A stretch of 41,442 nucleotides of DNA, taken from the NCBI GenBank assembly GCA_012512335.1, contig JAAZEK010000113.1:1-41442 (forward strand), written 5' to 3'. Origin of the DNA: Clostridiales bacterium. Its GTDB lineage: Bacteria; Bacillota; Clostridia; Caldicoprobacterales; DTU083. The first letter of the stretch is position 1, and each line of letters begins with the position of its first letter. The position numbers were made by a program, and so were the translations under genes. Positions 1 to 8,377 of the stretch are shown here, one piece after another. A model generated the notes under the pieces. That model was given only the letters and a program-made list of their open reading frames with translations, ran no database searches and had not been told where the DNA came from.

Positions 1-22
1 CAGGAAAATAGAATAGAAGTAT

Positions 23-51
23 TTGTAAACATGCATTATCTTTGGTATAAT
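23..51 (+). promoter_or_regulatory. sigma-A promoter of the asp23 operon
   Basis: A -35 element TTGTAA (23-28) and a perfect -10 TATAAT (46-51) are separated by 17 bp. The start codon of the Asp23 gene lies about 38 bp downstream of the -10, leaving room for a short leader and the GGGAGG ribosome binding site. This is seen directly; its use is inferred. Confidence 0.75.
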
Positions 52-88
52 ATAAATAATACCAAAATAAAATTGGGAGGTGGAAAGG

Positions 89-475
89 TTGACACAACAA
101 AATACCGATAACTATGGGAAGATTACCTTTGCTGATGAGGTCATAGCCATTATTGCAGGTTTGGCAGCAACAGAAATAGCAGGAGTTGCAGGCATGAGTG
201 GTGGTCTCGCTGGTGGAATTGTAGAAATGTTGGGCAGAAAGAACCTATCCAAAGGCGTTAAAGTAGAAGTAGGGGACAAGGAAACTGCAATAGATCTCTT
301 TATAGTTGCAGATTACGGTGTAAGGATACCTGAAATGGCCTGGAACATACAAGAAAATGTTAAGAAGACCGTAGAAAACATGACTGGTCTAGAAGTAAAA
401 GAGGTAAACATACACATTCAAGGGGTTGTTTTTGAAAAAGAAAAGAAAGAAGAAGCCCCACCAAAAGTAAGGTAA
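89..475 (+). CDS. Asp23/Gls24 family envelope stress response protein
   Basis: A 128-residue soluble protein of the Asp23/Gls24 family (DUF322). Family members polymerise at the inner face of the membrane, anchored in Staphylococcus by AmaP, and are induced by alkaline or envelope stress. The sequence has the family pattern: an N-terminal strand (GKITFADEVIAIIAGLAA) followed by an alpha/beta domain ending in GLEVKEVNIHIQGVVF, then a charged tail. I chose TTG at 89 because GGGAGG (75-80) lies 8 bp before it; an upstream in-frame GTG at 80 would overlap that site. It is followed by an amaP-like gene carrying a second Asp23-like domain, which fits an envelope-stress operon. The family assignment is firm; the exact role in this organism is inferred. 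Confidence 0.9.
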   Translation: MTQQNTDNYGKITFADEVIAIIAGLAATEIAGVAGMSGGLAGGIVEMLGRKNLSKGVKVEVGDKETAIDLFIVADYGVRIPEMAWNIQENVKKTVENMTGLEVKEVNIHIQGVVFEKEKKEEAPPKVR

Positions 476-480
476 GAAAA

Positions 481-504
481 AACCCTCTGATTTATCAGAG
501 GGTT
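481..504 (-). terminator. perfect hairpin with a U-run only on the minus strand
   Basis: AACCCTCTGA (481-490) and TCAGAGGGTT (495-504) form a perfect 10-bp stem with a TTTA loop. On the plus strand the stem is followed by ATTGG, not a T-run. On the minus strand it is followed by TTTTTTCTT. It is therefore a good intrinsic terminator only for minus-strand transcription, although no minus-strand gene is visible here. On the plus strand it may act as a processing or stabilising hairpin between asp23 and amaP. Confidence 0.55.
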
Positions 505-553
505 ATTGGTATTGTAGACAAAATGTCTTGTATTGTAGAAAGGACTGATTCTT

Positions 554-1102
554 ATGAAATTAAAGATAGGTGATCGTATATTGCTTATCATTTTGGTTCT
601 TATTATTATGTTGTTTTCCCTTGGACTCCTTGCTATAGCCATAGGCATAATACCAGCTAATAGCATTAGCTCATTTATAAGCGAAGCTAACCATGGTATG
701 ACTGCTATAGTTACAGCTGCTATTGCTGTTATCCTGTTTGTCGTAGGTCTTAGGCTTCTAGTAGCAAGCTTGATTCCACCAAAAGCACTGAGTACCATAT
801 TGGCTACTAATGAACTTGGGGTAGTTCGAGTTTCTGTTGCTACTCTTGATACTCTTACCCAGAAAGCTGTTCAAAATTTTCAAGAAGTAAAGGAAGTAAA
901 AAGTCTTGTGCTTCCCGATGCAGATGGAGCTAGAATTCAGCTTAAAATAACTGTATTACCCGATGTTCCAATGCCCGAACTCACCCAATCTATTCAAACT
1001 AAAGTGAAAGAATATATAGAATCCCTTTCAGGTATTAACGTGAAGGAAGTACAGGTATACATAGAGAACCTGAGTATTGCAAAGCCAGTGCGAGTTGAAT
1101 AG
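554..1102 (+). CDS. amaP: alkaline shock response membrane anchor protein AmaP
   Basis: A 182-residue AmaP-like protein. Two hydrophobic segments (about residues 8-31 and 50-72) are separated by a short polar stretch, and the C-terminal half (about 85-175) is an Asp23-like domain ending in GINVKEVQVYIENL, which echoes the end of the upstream Asp23 protein. In Staphylococcus aureus AmaP recruits Asp23 to the membrane. The gene lies between asp23 and a DUF2273 gene, the usual Firmicutes arrangement. The start ATG has only a weak upstream GGAC. The domain architecture and context make the call reliable. Confidence 0.85.
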   Translation: MKLKIGDRILLIILVLIIMLFSLGLLAIAIGIIPANSISSFISEANHGMTAIVTAAIAVILFVVGLRLLVASLIPPKALSTILATNELGVVRVSVATLDTLTQKAVQNFQEVKEVKSLVLPDADGARIQLKITVLPDVPMPELTQSIQTKVKEYIESLSGINVKEVQVYIENLSIAKPVRVE

Positions 1103-1112
1103 GAGGGAAGGA

Positions 1113-1346
1113 ATGAAGGAATTCTTGAAGCTCTCTTTTGATAAACACAGAGGGAAAATAATTGGTCTCTTATGCGGACTAATATTTGGCATTTTCATTC
1201 TAGCCTTGGGTTTCTGGCGTGGCTTGTTTTTAACAATATGCATAGCCATTGGCTATTGGATAGGTAAAATGTACGATAAAGAGGAAAATTTTCTTGCCTC
1301 TTTAATTGCTGTTTTACCAGAAAGCATACGTAATAAAATACAATAA
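1113..1346 (+). CDS. DUF2273 small membrane protein
   Basis: A 77-residue protein with two closely spaced transmembrane segments (about residues 15-32 and 34-51) in the pattern HRGKIIGLLCGLIFGIF...GFWRGLFLTICIAIGYWIG, typical of DUF2273. This family almost always accompanies Asp23 and AmaP genes; its molecular role is unknown. The ATG at 1113 is preceded by AGGAGG at 1102-1107, so I prefer it over an upstream in-frame start that would overlap the end of amaP. A short polar tail follows the second membrane segment. Confidence 0.85.
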   Translation: MKEFLKLSFDKHRGKIIGLLCGLIFGIFILALGFWRGLFLTICIAIGYWIGKMYDKEENFLASLIAVLPESIRNKIQ

Positions 1347-1371
1347 TTAAAATCAATCCTAGGAGGATACC

Positions 1372-1803
1372 ATGGCACGACGATCAGCCAGAGAAGCCGC
1401 AATGAGCTTATTGTACCAAAGTAATTATACTCAAGAGTATGACCTTGATGCACTTAAGGATATGGGAGAAGAATGGGAATTGGACGAAAGTGACATTCCA
1501 TACATTGACGACATTCTTTCTGGATGCAAGCGTTATATTGAAGGAATCGATGAACTTATCACCACCCATGCTAAGGGATGGAAATTTGAGCGAATTTCCA
1601 AGGTTGATTTATCTATATTGCGCTTAGCAATCTATGAAATATTATATCGAGATGATATACCAGAAAGCGTATCCATTAATGAAGCTGTTGAACTGTCTAA
1701 AAAATACGGAGGAGAAAAGTCAGGCTCTTTTGTTAATGGCATTTTGGGCACAGTTATTCGTAGTCAAAAGAATTCCTTAGCAAAGAACAATGATACTGAA
1801 TAG
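1372..1803 (+). CDS. nusB: transcription antitermination factor NusB
   Basis: A 143-residue all-helical protein of normal NusB length. It begins MARRSAREAAMSLLYQ, the arginine-rich N-terminus that binds boxA RNA in the family. The later segment KVDLSILRLAIYEILYRDDIPESVSINEAVELSKKYG is the most conserved part of NusB and ends near SFVNGILG. NusB with NusE (S10) supports antitermination on rRNA operons. A strong AGGAGG site precedes the ATG. Its place between the asp23 genes and folD is the standard Firmicutes order. Confidence 0.96.
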   Translation: MARRSAREAAMSLLYQSNYTQEYDLDALKDMGEEWELDESDIPYIDDILSGCKRYIEGIDELITTHAKGWKFERISKVDLSILRLAIYEILYRDDIPESVSINEAVELSKKYGGEKSGSFVNGILGTVIRSQKNSLAKNNDTE

Positions 1804-1840
1804 GACAACTAGTGCTGAAATAAGTTGAAGGAGGAATTTT

Positions 1841-2686
1841 ATGGCTATTATAATTGATGGCAAAAAGATTGCTAAATATATAAAAGAAACTATCAAAGAA
1901 GATATAAAGGAGCTAAAACAACAACACAGTCTTATACCTGGCCTCTGTGTTGTTTTAGTTGGAGATGACCCTGCTTCAATGGTTTATGTAAGAAATAAGG
2001 AACGAGCCTGTAAGGAAGTTGGAATAAGTTCTACTGTAATTTACATGAAAGAAGAAACAACAGAAGAAGAGCTCTTGACAACCATCAACACCCTTAATCA
2101 AGATAACCGAGTACATGGAATTTTGGTACAATTACCTCTTCCTAAACACATTAATGAAGAAAGTATTATTAATGCCATTTCACCTAGCAAGGATGTTGAT
2201 GGCTTTCATCCAATCCATGCAGGGATGTTGATGAATGGACAGCAAGGTTTGGAACCCTGTACTCCTAAGGGCATTATAAGGCTTATTGAAGAAACTGGAC
2301 AAAGTATTTCTGGAAAGAATGTAGTGGTAATTGGAAGAAGTAACATTGTAGGTAAACCCGTAGCTCTTATGCTTTTACAAAGGAACGCAACTGTAACCAT
2401 AGCACATTCAAAAACACAAAATCTTAAGGAAGTAGCTCATAATGCGGACATTTTAGTTGTTGCTATAGGTAGACCTAAATTTGTTGATAGTAGCTATATT
2501 AAGGAAGGTGCTATTGTAATTGATGTTGGCACAACAAGGGTCGAAGGCTCATTATATGGTGATGTGGATTTTGAAGATGCTAAGGACAAAGCTGGATATA
2601 TAACTCCAGTACCAGGTGGTGTTGGTCCAATGACCATAACCATGCTTTTGGAAAATACACTGGCGGCAGCTAAGAGAACACTATGA
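1841..2686 (+). CDS. folD: bifunctional methylenetetrahydrofolate dehydrogenase/cyclohydrolase FolD
   Basis: A 281-residue FolD, normal length. It interconverts 5,10-methylene-, methenyl- and 10-formyl-tetrahydrofolate with NADP. The N-terminal catalytic domain shows VGDDPASMVYVRNKERAC with Tyr49 and Lys53 at the active-site positions, followed by VHGILVQLPLPKH and KDVDGFHP. The Rossmann domain holds VVVIGRSNIVGKPVALML, and the end carries TPVPGGVGPMTITMLLENT. A GGAGG site precedes the ATG. Its 3' end overlaps the xseA start codon region, so the two are probably translationally coupled. In anaerobes it can also serve the Wood-Ljungdahl methyl branch; nothing here tests that. Confidence 0.97.
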   Translation: MAIIIDGKKIAKYIKETIKEDIKELKQQHSLIPGLCVVLVGDDPASMVYVRNKERACKEVGISSTVIYMKEETTEEELLTTINTLNQDNRVHGILVQLPLPKHINEESIINAISPSKDVDGFHPIHAGMLMNGQQGLEPCTPKGIIRLIEETGQSISGKNVVVIGRSNIVGKPVALMLLQRNATVTIAHSKTQNLKEVAHNADILVVAIGRPKFVDSSYIKEGAIVIDVGTTRVEGSLYGDVDFEDAKDKAGYITPVPGGVGPMTITMLLENTLAAAKRTL

Positions 2687-3927
2687 GTAATCCCGTTATT
2701 TTAACAGTCCACCAATTGAATGATTACGTGCGGGTACTACTAGCACGAGATCCTTTGCTTCAGAGAGTTTGTGTAAAGGGAGAAATATCCAATTTCAAAC
2801 ACCACTCATCTGGACATATGTATTTTTCTCTTAAGGATGAGCAGGATCGCATACAGTGTGTATGGTTTAAGCAGAGAAGAAGTGGTATAAGCTTCCCTGT
2901 TAAAGATGGTATGCGAGTGGTAGTAACGGGTACTGTCTCACTTTACACAAGAGATGGTCAATATCAACTGTATGTAGATAATATGGAACGTGATGGTCAG
3001 GGCAACCTCCACCTTGCTTTTGAAGAATTGAAAAAAAAGCTTAGAGAGGAAGGGCTATTTGATGATGATCTTAAAAAGCCACTTCCAGTATTGCCTAAAA
3101 AAATTGCAATCATTACCTCACATACAGGTGCGGCTGTTCGTGACATTATTCGTGTTATTACTCAGCGAAACCCATATGTTGAACTGCTTATTATCCCTGT
3201 TACTGTTCAGGGGCAGGGTGCCGCTATGCAGATAGCAAAGGCTATTGAGTATGCAAATACAAGAAACGATTTAGATCTTATTATCACAGGTCGTGGTGGT
3301 GGATCAATTGAGGAACTGTGGGCTTATAATGAAGAAATAACCGCAAGGGCTATTTTTAACTCAAATCTGCCTATTATTTCTGCTGTAGGTCATGAGACAG
3401 ATTTTACCATAGCAGACTTTGTTGCAGATTTACGAGCCTCAACTCCATCCAATGCTGGTGAATTAGCTGTGTCTGAAACGAGCACATTGATGTCCATCAT
3501 TAAAAGCATACAAAAAAGCTTATCAAATGCAATGGATTTCAACATTAGTCGTAAACACCATAGTCTGGAATTACTAAAGAAGCATTATGTTTTTCAGACC
3601 CCACGATTGGTAGTAGATCAACACAGTCAATACCTTGATCAATTGATTCAACGAATGAGTCATGCTGTAGAGTCTCATTATAATCGTGCTCGAGAACAAA
3701 TGTCACAACTGGTTTCTTCATTACAGGCATTAAGTCCCTTAGAGGTTTTGGCACGTGGTTATGCGATTCCTTTCAGAGAAGATATGGCAAAGCCAGTTAG
3801 ATCTATCAAACAATTATCACCTAAACAACAGATTAGATTGCTATTTCAAGATGGACAAGCAGTTTGCACAGTGAATGAAGTGGCTTCTACATCTAATTCT
3901 ACGGAGGATAATATAAGGAGAAAATAA
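2683..3927 (+). CDS. xseA: exodeoxyribonuclease VII large subunit
   Basis: A 414-residue XseA. The N-terminal OB-fold domain (about 1-105) includes CVKGEISNFKHHSSGHMYFSLKD, a family hallmark. The central nuclease domain contains IAIITSHTGAAVRDIIRV, LIITGRGGGSIEELWAYNEE and PIISAVGHETDFTIADFVAD, and a coiled-coil region follows before the C-terminal ARGYAI motif. With XseB it degrades single-stranded DNA to oligonucleotides. The ATG overlaps the folD stop by 4 bp (ATGA) and xseB starts 1 bp after the stop, so all three are co-translated. Confidence 0.96.
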   Translation: MSNPVILTVHQLNDYVRVLLARDPLLQRVCVKGEISNFKHHSSGHMYFSLKDEQDRIQCVWFKQRRSGISFPVKDGMRVVVTGTVSLYTRDGQYQLYVDNMERDGQGNLHLAFEELKKKLREEGLFDDDLKKPLPVLPKKIAIITSHTGAAVRDIIRVITQRNPYVELLIIPVTVQGQGAAMQIAKAIEYANTRNDLDLIITGRGGGSIEELWAYNEEITARAIFNSNLPIISAVGHETDFTIADFVADLRASTPSNAGELAVSETSTLMSIIKSIQKSLSNAMDFNISRKHHSLELLKKHYVFQTPRLVVDQHSQYLDQLIQRMSHAVESHYNRAREQMSQLVSSLQALSPLEVLARGYAIPFREDMAKPVRSIKQLSPKQQIRLLFQDGQAVCTVNEVASTSNSTEDNIRRK

Positions 3928-3928
3928 T

Positions 3929-4189
3929 ATGGAAGATAAGTCTTTAAAAAAATCCAATCTTGCCTTTGAGGATGCCATAAAGGAATTAGAGAAAATTGTA
4001 GAGGAACTAGAAAAAGGCGATGTTTCTCTGGAGAAATCTTTGGATTTATATAAACGTGGTGTTGAATTAACTAATTTGTGTAATCATAAGTTAACAGAAG
4101 CACAAGGAGTGGTACGGATATTGTCACGAAACTCATCCGGCGAGCTTCAAGAAACAGAATTTGATATTGATGAGAAGGGGACTCGTTAA
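3929..4189 (+). CDS. xseB: exodeoxyribonuclease VII small subunit
   Basis: An 86-residue XseB. The pattern LAFEDAIKELEKIVEELEKGDVSLEKSLDLYKRGVEL is the diagnostic two-helix small-subunit motif; the rest is a charged tail slightly longer than usual. It binds the coiled-coil region of XseA to form the holoenzyme. The gene starts directly after xseA, with an AAGGAG site inside the xseA 3' end, and ends 2 bp before ispA. Confidence 0.95.
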   Translation: MEDKSLKKSNLAFEDAIKELEKIVEELEKGDVSLEKSLDLYKRGVELTNLCNHKLTEAQGVVRILSRNSSGELQETEFDIDEKGTR

Positions 4190-4191
4190 GT

Positions 4192-5115
4192 ATGGATTTT
4201 AATAAAGCTTATAATGAAAAGCTTACATACATAAATCACAGCCTCGAAAACCTGCTGAAGGATAGAGACAGCCATCCTGCTGTTCTGAGTGCCATGGAAT
4301 ACAGTCTATTAGCAGGTGGGAAACGATTACGTCCGGTATTGTTACTTTCTGCATATGAACTAGCATACCTGCAGGATAACAGCCAGAAGATTGAGATAAC
4401 TAAATCAGAGTTGGATTTCATCCTGCCTATGGCATGTGCTATAGAGATGATTCATAATTATTCTCTCATTCATGACGATCTTCCTGCTATGGATAATGAT
4501 GATTACAGAAGGGGCAAGCTCACCAATCATAAGGTATTTGGAGAAGCCACAGCAATTCTTGCAGGTGATGGACTATTGAATCTGGCTTATGAAGTTATGC
4601 TAGAAAACATCCCGGATTCTCCGCAAATGATTAACAATTATGTCAAGGCAATGTCAGAAATTGCCTATTCTGCTGGTATATCTGGAATGATAGGTGGACA
4701 GATTGCTGATATGGAAAATCAGGGCGAAGCTAATGAAGAGGAAATGTTAAAATATATACATACTCATAAAACGGAAGCTTTGATTACCGCTTCTTTAAAA
4801 GCAGGGGTTTTAGCTTATAATAATGAACCAGAGGTATTAAATGGTGTAATAGCCTACGGTAAAGCTCTTGGACTTGCCTTTCAGATTACAGATGATATAT
4901 TGGACTTAACTGGGGAGTTTTCTCAGTTAGGAAAGGCTACTGGCCAAGATGAAAAAATGGGCAAGCAAACTTACCCTGCTAGATATGGTTTAGAAAAGTC
5001 CAAGGTCCTAGCTCGTGAATACATTGATGAATCAATTTCATGTTTAGAGCCTTTTGGTACAAAATCAGAATTTTTAAAATTTCTTTCCTTGTCTATATTG
5101 GACAGGAAACGTTGA
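4192..5115 (+). CDS. ispA: polyprenyl (farnesyl) diphosphate synthase
   Basis: A 307-residue trans-isoprenyl diphosphate synthase that condenses isopentenyl diphosphate with allylic diphosphates, most likely making C15 farnesyl diphosphate. It has LLAGGKRLRPVLLL, the first aspartate-rich motif DDLPAMDNDDYRRG, DGLLNLAYEVM and the second aspartate-rich motif ITDDILDLTG followed by GKATGQDEKMGKQTYPA. The start is ATG 4192, just after xseB. The C-terminus ends SILDRKR, slightly unlike the common FL-YIINR ending, but length is normal. Product chain length cannot be fixed from sequence alone; the neighbouring dxs supports the isoprenoid role. Confidence 0.94.
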   Translation: MDFNKAYNEKLTYINHSLENLLKDRDSHPAVLSAMEYSLLAGGKRLRPVLLLSAYELAYLQDNSQKIEITKSELDFILPMACAIEMIHNYSLIHDDLPAMDNDDYRRGKLTNHKVFGEATAILAGDGLLNLAYEVMLENIPDSPQMINNYVKAMSEIAYSAGISGMIGGQIADMENQGEANEEEMLKYIHTHKTEALITASLKAGVLAYNNEPEVLNGVIAYGKALGLAFQITDDILDLTGEFSQLGKATGQDEKMGKQTYPARYGLEKSKVLAREYIDESISCLEPFGTKSEFLKFLSLSILDRKR

Positions 5116-5128
5116 GGGAGGAATCCTG

Positions 5129-5566
5129 TTGTCAGTAGTCACGGAAATTGCACAGAACCGAATCTTATGGAATAGTATACTAGCCTGGTTTATAGCCCAG
5201 GTATTTAAGGTGTTTTTAACTCTCATTCTTGATAAGCGCTGGGATTTTGCTCGTTTTGTTGGCTCAGGAGGAATGCCTAGCTCGCACTCAGCTATTATGA
5301 CCTGCATGGCAACTTCTATAGGTATGCAGGAAGGATTTCATTCACCCATATTTGCCCTGTCAGTAGCTAGTACCCTAGTAGTTATGTACGATGCTGCAGG
5401 CGTACGAAGAGCAGCTGGAAAACAAGCAATTGTTTTGAATGAAATAGTTAGGGAGCTGCAATCCAAGCACACGATAACAGAAGGAAAACTGAAGGAATTA
5501 TTAGGACACACTCCTATAGAAGTAATTGCAGGTGCAATCTTGGGAATTCTAGTAGCTGTGCTTTAA
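5129..5566 (+). CDS. DUF212 / YuiD-type divergent PAP2 family membrane protein
   Basis: A 145-residue membrane protein of the DUF212 family (YuiD-like, distantly related to PAP2 acid phosphatases). The diagnostic segment is RFVGSGGMPSSHSAIMTCMA, followed by VMYDAAGVRRAAGKQAIVLNE and a C-terminal GHTPIEVIAGAILGI. Four hydrophobic stretches are visible. Start is TTG at 5129, with GGGAGG 8 bp upstream. It lies between ispA and dxs, a place where this family often sits, which hints at polyprenyl-phosphate metabolism. No activity is established for the family that I can name, so I leave the substrate open. Confidence 0.88.
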   Translation: MSVVTEIAQNRILWNSILAWFIAQVFKVFLTLILDKRWDFARFVGSGGMPSSHSAIMTCMATSIGMQEGFHSPIFALSVASTLVVMYDAAGVRRAAGKQAIVLNEIVRELQSKHTITEGKLKELLGHTPIEVIAGAILGILVAVL

Positions 5567-5572
5567 CCTAAC

Positions 5573-5601
5573 TTGTTGACTTCTTGAATAAATGATATAA
5601 T
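5573..5601 (+). promoter_or_regulatory. probable sigma-A promoter of the dxs-tlyA-nadK group
   Basis: TTGTTG (5573-5578), a 17-bp spacer and a perfect TATAAT (5596-5601) lie just after the DUF212 gene and 66 bp before the dxs start. The -35 is only a partial match, so the case rests mainly on the -10 and spacing. Confidence 0.6.
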
Positions 5602-5609
5602 CTACACTT

Positions 5610-5645
5610 GCATAAGCTGACTTATTTATGCTTGTCAAATAAGTC
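5610..5645 (+). promoter_or_regulatory. overlapping inverted repeats in the dxs leader
   Basis: GACTTATTT (5619-5627) and AAATAAGTC (5637-5645) form a perfect 9-bp inverted repeat. It overlaps a second one, GCATAA (5610-5615) with TTATGC (5626-5631). The two share bases and cannot form together. They lie between the likely promoter and the dxs ribosome binding site, so they could be an operator or an RNA switch. I know of no matching named element. Confidence 0.45.
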
Positions 5646-5666
5646 ATAGATAAAAGAGAGGATACC

Positions 5667-7562
5667 ATGATGTCATTGTTAGACAAGATAAAACAACCCA
5701 GTGATTTGAAAAGTTTCAACCAGCAAGACCTCCCGATTCTAGCACAGGAAATAAGGCAGTTTATATTACAAAAAGTGTCGGAAACCGGAGGCCATTTGGC
5801 ATCTAATCTTGGTGTTGTTGAACTTACCTTGGCTCTTCACTATGTATACAATAGCCCTATAGACAAAATTGTTTGGGATGTAGGGCATCAAAGCTACGTA
5901 CACAAAATTCTTACATCTCGCAGAGAAGAATTTCACACCCTCCGTCAATACGGCGGGCTTAGTGGCTTTCCCAAACAAAGTGAAAGCATCCATGATGTCT
6001 TTGAAACTGGGCATAGTAGTACCTCAATATCCGCCGCCCTAGGCTTGGCCAAAGCGAGAGATCTAAAAGGAGAAAGCAATAATGTTGTGGCTGTTATTGG
6101 AGATGGAGCGCTGACAGGTGGCATGGCACTAGAGGCACTAAATGATGCAGGTAGATTGAATACCAGTTTTACTGTTATTTTAAACGATAACGAAATGTCT
6201 ATTGCCCCTAATGTAGGTGCTATGGCTTCATATCTGACTAAAATTCGATCCAATCTAAGGTATAAGTGGTTTAAGAAGGAATTCGCTCAATTTTTGCGAA
6301 GTGTTCCACTGATTGGAGAATGGGTGGCGGGAAAATTAGAGAAGCTAAAAAATAGTTTTAAATACCTGTTGGTACCCGGAGTTTTGTTTGAAGAATTAGG
6401 TTTTACTTATATGGGACCTGTTGACGGCCATGACTTACCCACACTTATTTCTACCCTAAATCGAGCGAAGCGATTACAAGAGCCTACCCTTATTCATGTA
6501 ATTACTCGAAAGGGGAAGGGGTATTATTACTCGGAAACCGACCCTGCTCAGTACCATGGAGTAGCTCCCTTTGATATTGAGAATGGTGAAAATACTTATA
6601 ATGGAAAATCGGTTTCTTATTCTAAAACATTAGGAATTCATCTTTCCAAGCTAGGATCTATTCATCCCGAACTTACCACCATCACTGCTGCTATGCCTGA
6701 TGGCACTGGTCTGTCATATTTTCAAAATCGATTTCCCAATCGCTTCTTTGATGTAGGTATTGCAGAGCAACATGCGGTCACCTTTGCAGCTGGGCTAGCA
6801 ATCAGTGGTCTAAGACCAGTAGTTGCAATATATTCTACCTTCTTACAGAGAGCCTATGATCAAATTGCTCATGATGTATGTCGTCAAAATTTACCCGTAA
6901 TATTTGCCATTGATCGAGCGGGGTTGGTGGGCGAAGATGGTGATACCCACCATGGAGTCTTTGACCTAAGTTACCTAATCCATTTACCTAACCTAAGCAT
7001 TATGGCGCCTAAGAATACAGAAGAATTAAAATATATGTTGGAGTATTCACTAGAAATCAACTCACCTATAGCCATTCGTTATCCAAAGGAAAGCACCAAG
7101 TTAGCAGAGGAGTTGCCTTCTGCCCCTATTTCCTGTTTAAATTGGGAAGTCTTGCATAAGGGTCAGGATATAGCTATTCTTGCTGTAGGGACGATGGTGG
7201 AGCTCGCATTGCAGACAATGGATTTATTGGACAAGAAAGGACTTAATCCCACCTTAGTCAATGCGCGTATTGTAAAACCCTTGGATAGGTCGCTATTAGA
7301 CAAGCTAGCAAAATCTGGACATACCCTCTTTATCACCATGGAAGAAAATGTATTAAATGGCGGATTCGGAAGCAGTGTTAATGAATACATTCTCAAAGAA
7401 AATAACGATATTCAAGTGGTAAATATCGGCATTCCTGATAGATATATCGAACATGGCAGTATACAGCAGCTGAGATATTCTCTTCATCTGGATCCTACAT
7501 CCATAGCCTCACAAATTTTCAGCTCTACCAGAAAGGAGAAATCCCATGCAAGACTCTCATAA
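5667..7562 (+). CDS. dxs: 1-deoxy-D-xylulose-5-phosphate synthase
   Basis: A 631-residue DXS, normal length. It condenses pyruvate and glyceraldehyde 3-phosphate with thiamine diphosphate, the first step of the MEP isoprenoid pathway. The N-terminal domain has WDVGHQSYVHKILTSR, HDVFETGHSSTSISAALG and the thiamine-diphosphate site GDGALTGGMALEALND...NDNEMSI. The middle has DVGIAEQHAVTFAAGLA and YSTFLQRAYDQIAHDV; the end has NARIVKPLD. Two ATG codons stand in tandem (5667, 5670) behind AGAGAGGA. Its end overlaps tlyA by 17 bp. Confidence 0.97.
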   Translation: MMSLLDKIKQPSDLKSFNQQDLPILAQEIRQFILQKVSETGGHLASNLGVVELTLALHYVYNSPIDKIVWDVGHQSYVHKILTSRREEFHTLRQYGGLSGFPKQSESIHDVFETGHSSTSISAALGLAKARDLKGESNNVVAVIGDGALTGGMALEALNDAGRLNTSFTVILNDNEMSIAPNVGAMASYLTKIRSNLRYKWFKKEFAQFLRSVPLIGEWVAGKLEKLKNSFKYLLVPGVLFEELGFTYMGPVDGHDLPTLISTLNRAKRLQEPTLIHVITRKGKGYYYSETDPAQYHGVAPFDIENGENTYNGKSVSYSKTLGIHLSKLGSIHPELTTITAAMPDGTGLSYFQNRFPNRFFDVGIAEQHAVTFAAGLAISGLRPVVAIYSTFLQRAYDQIAHDVCRQNLPVIFAIDRAGLVGEDGDTHHGVFDLSYLIHLPNLSIMAPKNTEELKYMLEYSLEINSPIAIRYPKESTKLAEELPSAPISCLNWEVLHKGQDIAILAVGTMVELALQTMDLLDKKGLNPTLVNARIVKPLDRSLLDKLAKSGHTLFITMEENVLNGGFGSSVNEYILKENNDIQVVNIGIPDRYIEHGSIQQLRYSLHLDPTSIASQIFSSTRKEKSHARLS

Positions 7563-8373
7563 AGCACGGATTGATATCCTTTTGGTTGAAAAAGGCTTAG
7601 CAAGTAGTCGTGAGAAAGCGAAGGGAATTATTATGGCTGGATTGGTTTTTGTAGATCAGCAGCGTGTAGATAAGCCCGGAACCTCAGTAGCCGTAGATAG
7701 CAAAATTGAGGTTAAGGGTACAGACAATCCCTATGTCAGCCGTGGGGGGCTTAAACTAGAGAAAGCACTTGAGCAATTCGATGTTGAAGTTAAAGAACTT
7801 ATTTGGCTAGATATTGGAGCTTCTACAGGAGGGTTTACTCATTGCTTATTGAATAATGGAGCAAGCCAGGTATATTCCATTGATGTCGGCTATGGACAAC
7901 TTGCCTGGGAATTACGTCAGGATCCCAGAGTCATTGTTATGGAGCGGACCAATATACGGAATGTAAAAAGAGAGGATTTGGCAACTGTTCCTCAAGGCGC
8001 AGTTATAGATGTTTCCTTTATCTCATTGAAACTGGTTTTGCCTGTAGCCCTTGATCTCCTAGCTGATAATAGCACTATTATAGCTTTGATTAAACCACAG
8101 TTTGAAGTCGGAAAGGGTAAGGTTGGAAAAAAGGGTGTAGTCAGGGACAAACTATTGCATTTAGAGGTATTATCTGAGATAGTAAGTTATAGTGAAAGTT
8201 TGAATTTAAAATTGCTAGGTTTGGATTTTTCACCAATTACCGGTCCTGAAGGTAATATAGAGTTTCTAGGGTATTTCTCCAAGGGAAATACTGATGCTAT
8301 TGAGCAGTCTCCTTCTCTCATAATAGAGGAGATTGTAAACAATGCTCATAAGTTTTTTGAAAAAAGCAGGTGA
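7546..8373 (+). CDS. tlyA: TlyA family rRNA (cytidine-2'-O)-methyltransferase
   Basis: A 275-residue TlyA-type protein. The N-terminal S4 RNA-binding domain (about residues 6-65) reads RIDILLVEKGLASSREKAKGIIMAG and ends at NPYVSRGGLKLEKAL. An FtsJ-like Rossmann methyltransferase follows, with WLDIGASTGGFTHCLL as the SAM-binding loop, then YSIDVGYGQLAWELRQD and IALIKPQFEVGKGKVGKKGVVRD. In mycobacteria TlyA 2'-O-methylates 16S and 23S rRNA; sporeformer homologues are annotated as YqxC. The GAAAGGAGA site lies within the dxs coding end. Confidence 0.93.
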   Translation: MQDSHKARIDILLVEKGLASSREKAKGIIMAGLVFVDQQRVDKPGTSVAVDSKIEVKGTDNPYVSRGGLKLEKALEQFDVEVKELIWLDIGASTGGFTHCLLNNGASQVYSIDVGYGQLAWELRQDPRVIVMERTNIRNVKREDLATVPQGAVIDVSFISLKLVLPVALDLLADNSTIIALIKPQFEVGKGKVGKKGVVRDKLLHLEVLSEIVSYSESLNLKLLGLDFSPITGPEGNIEFLGYFSKGNTDAIEQSPSLIIEEIVNNAHKFFEKSR

Positions 8374-8377
8374 TTAA

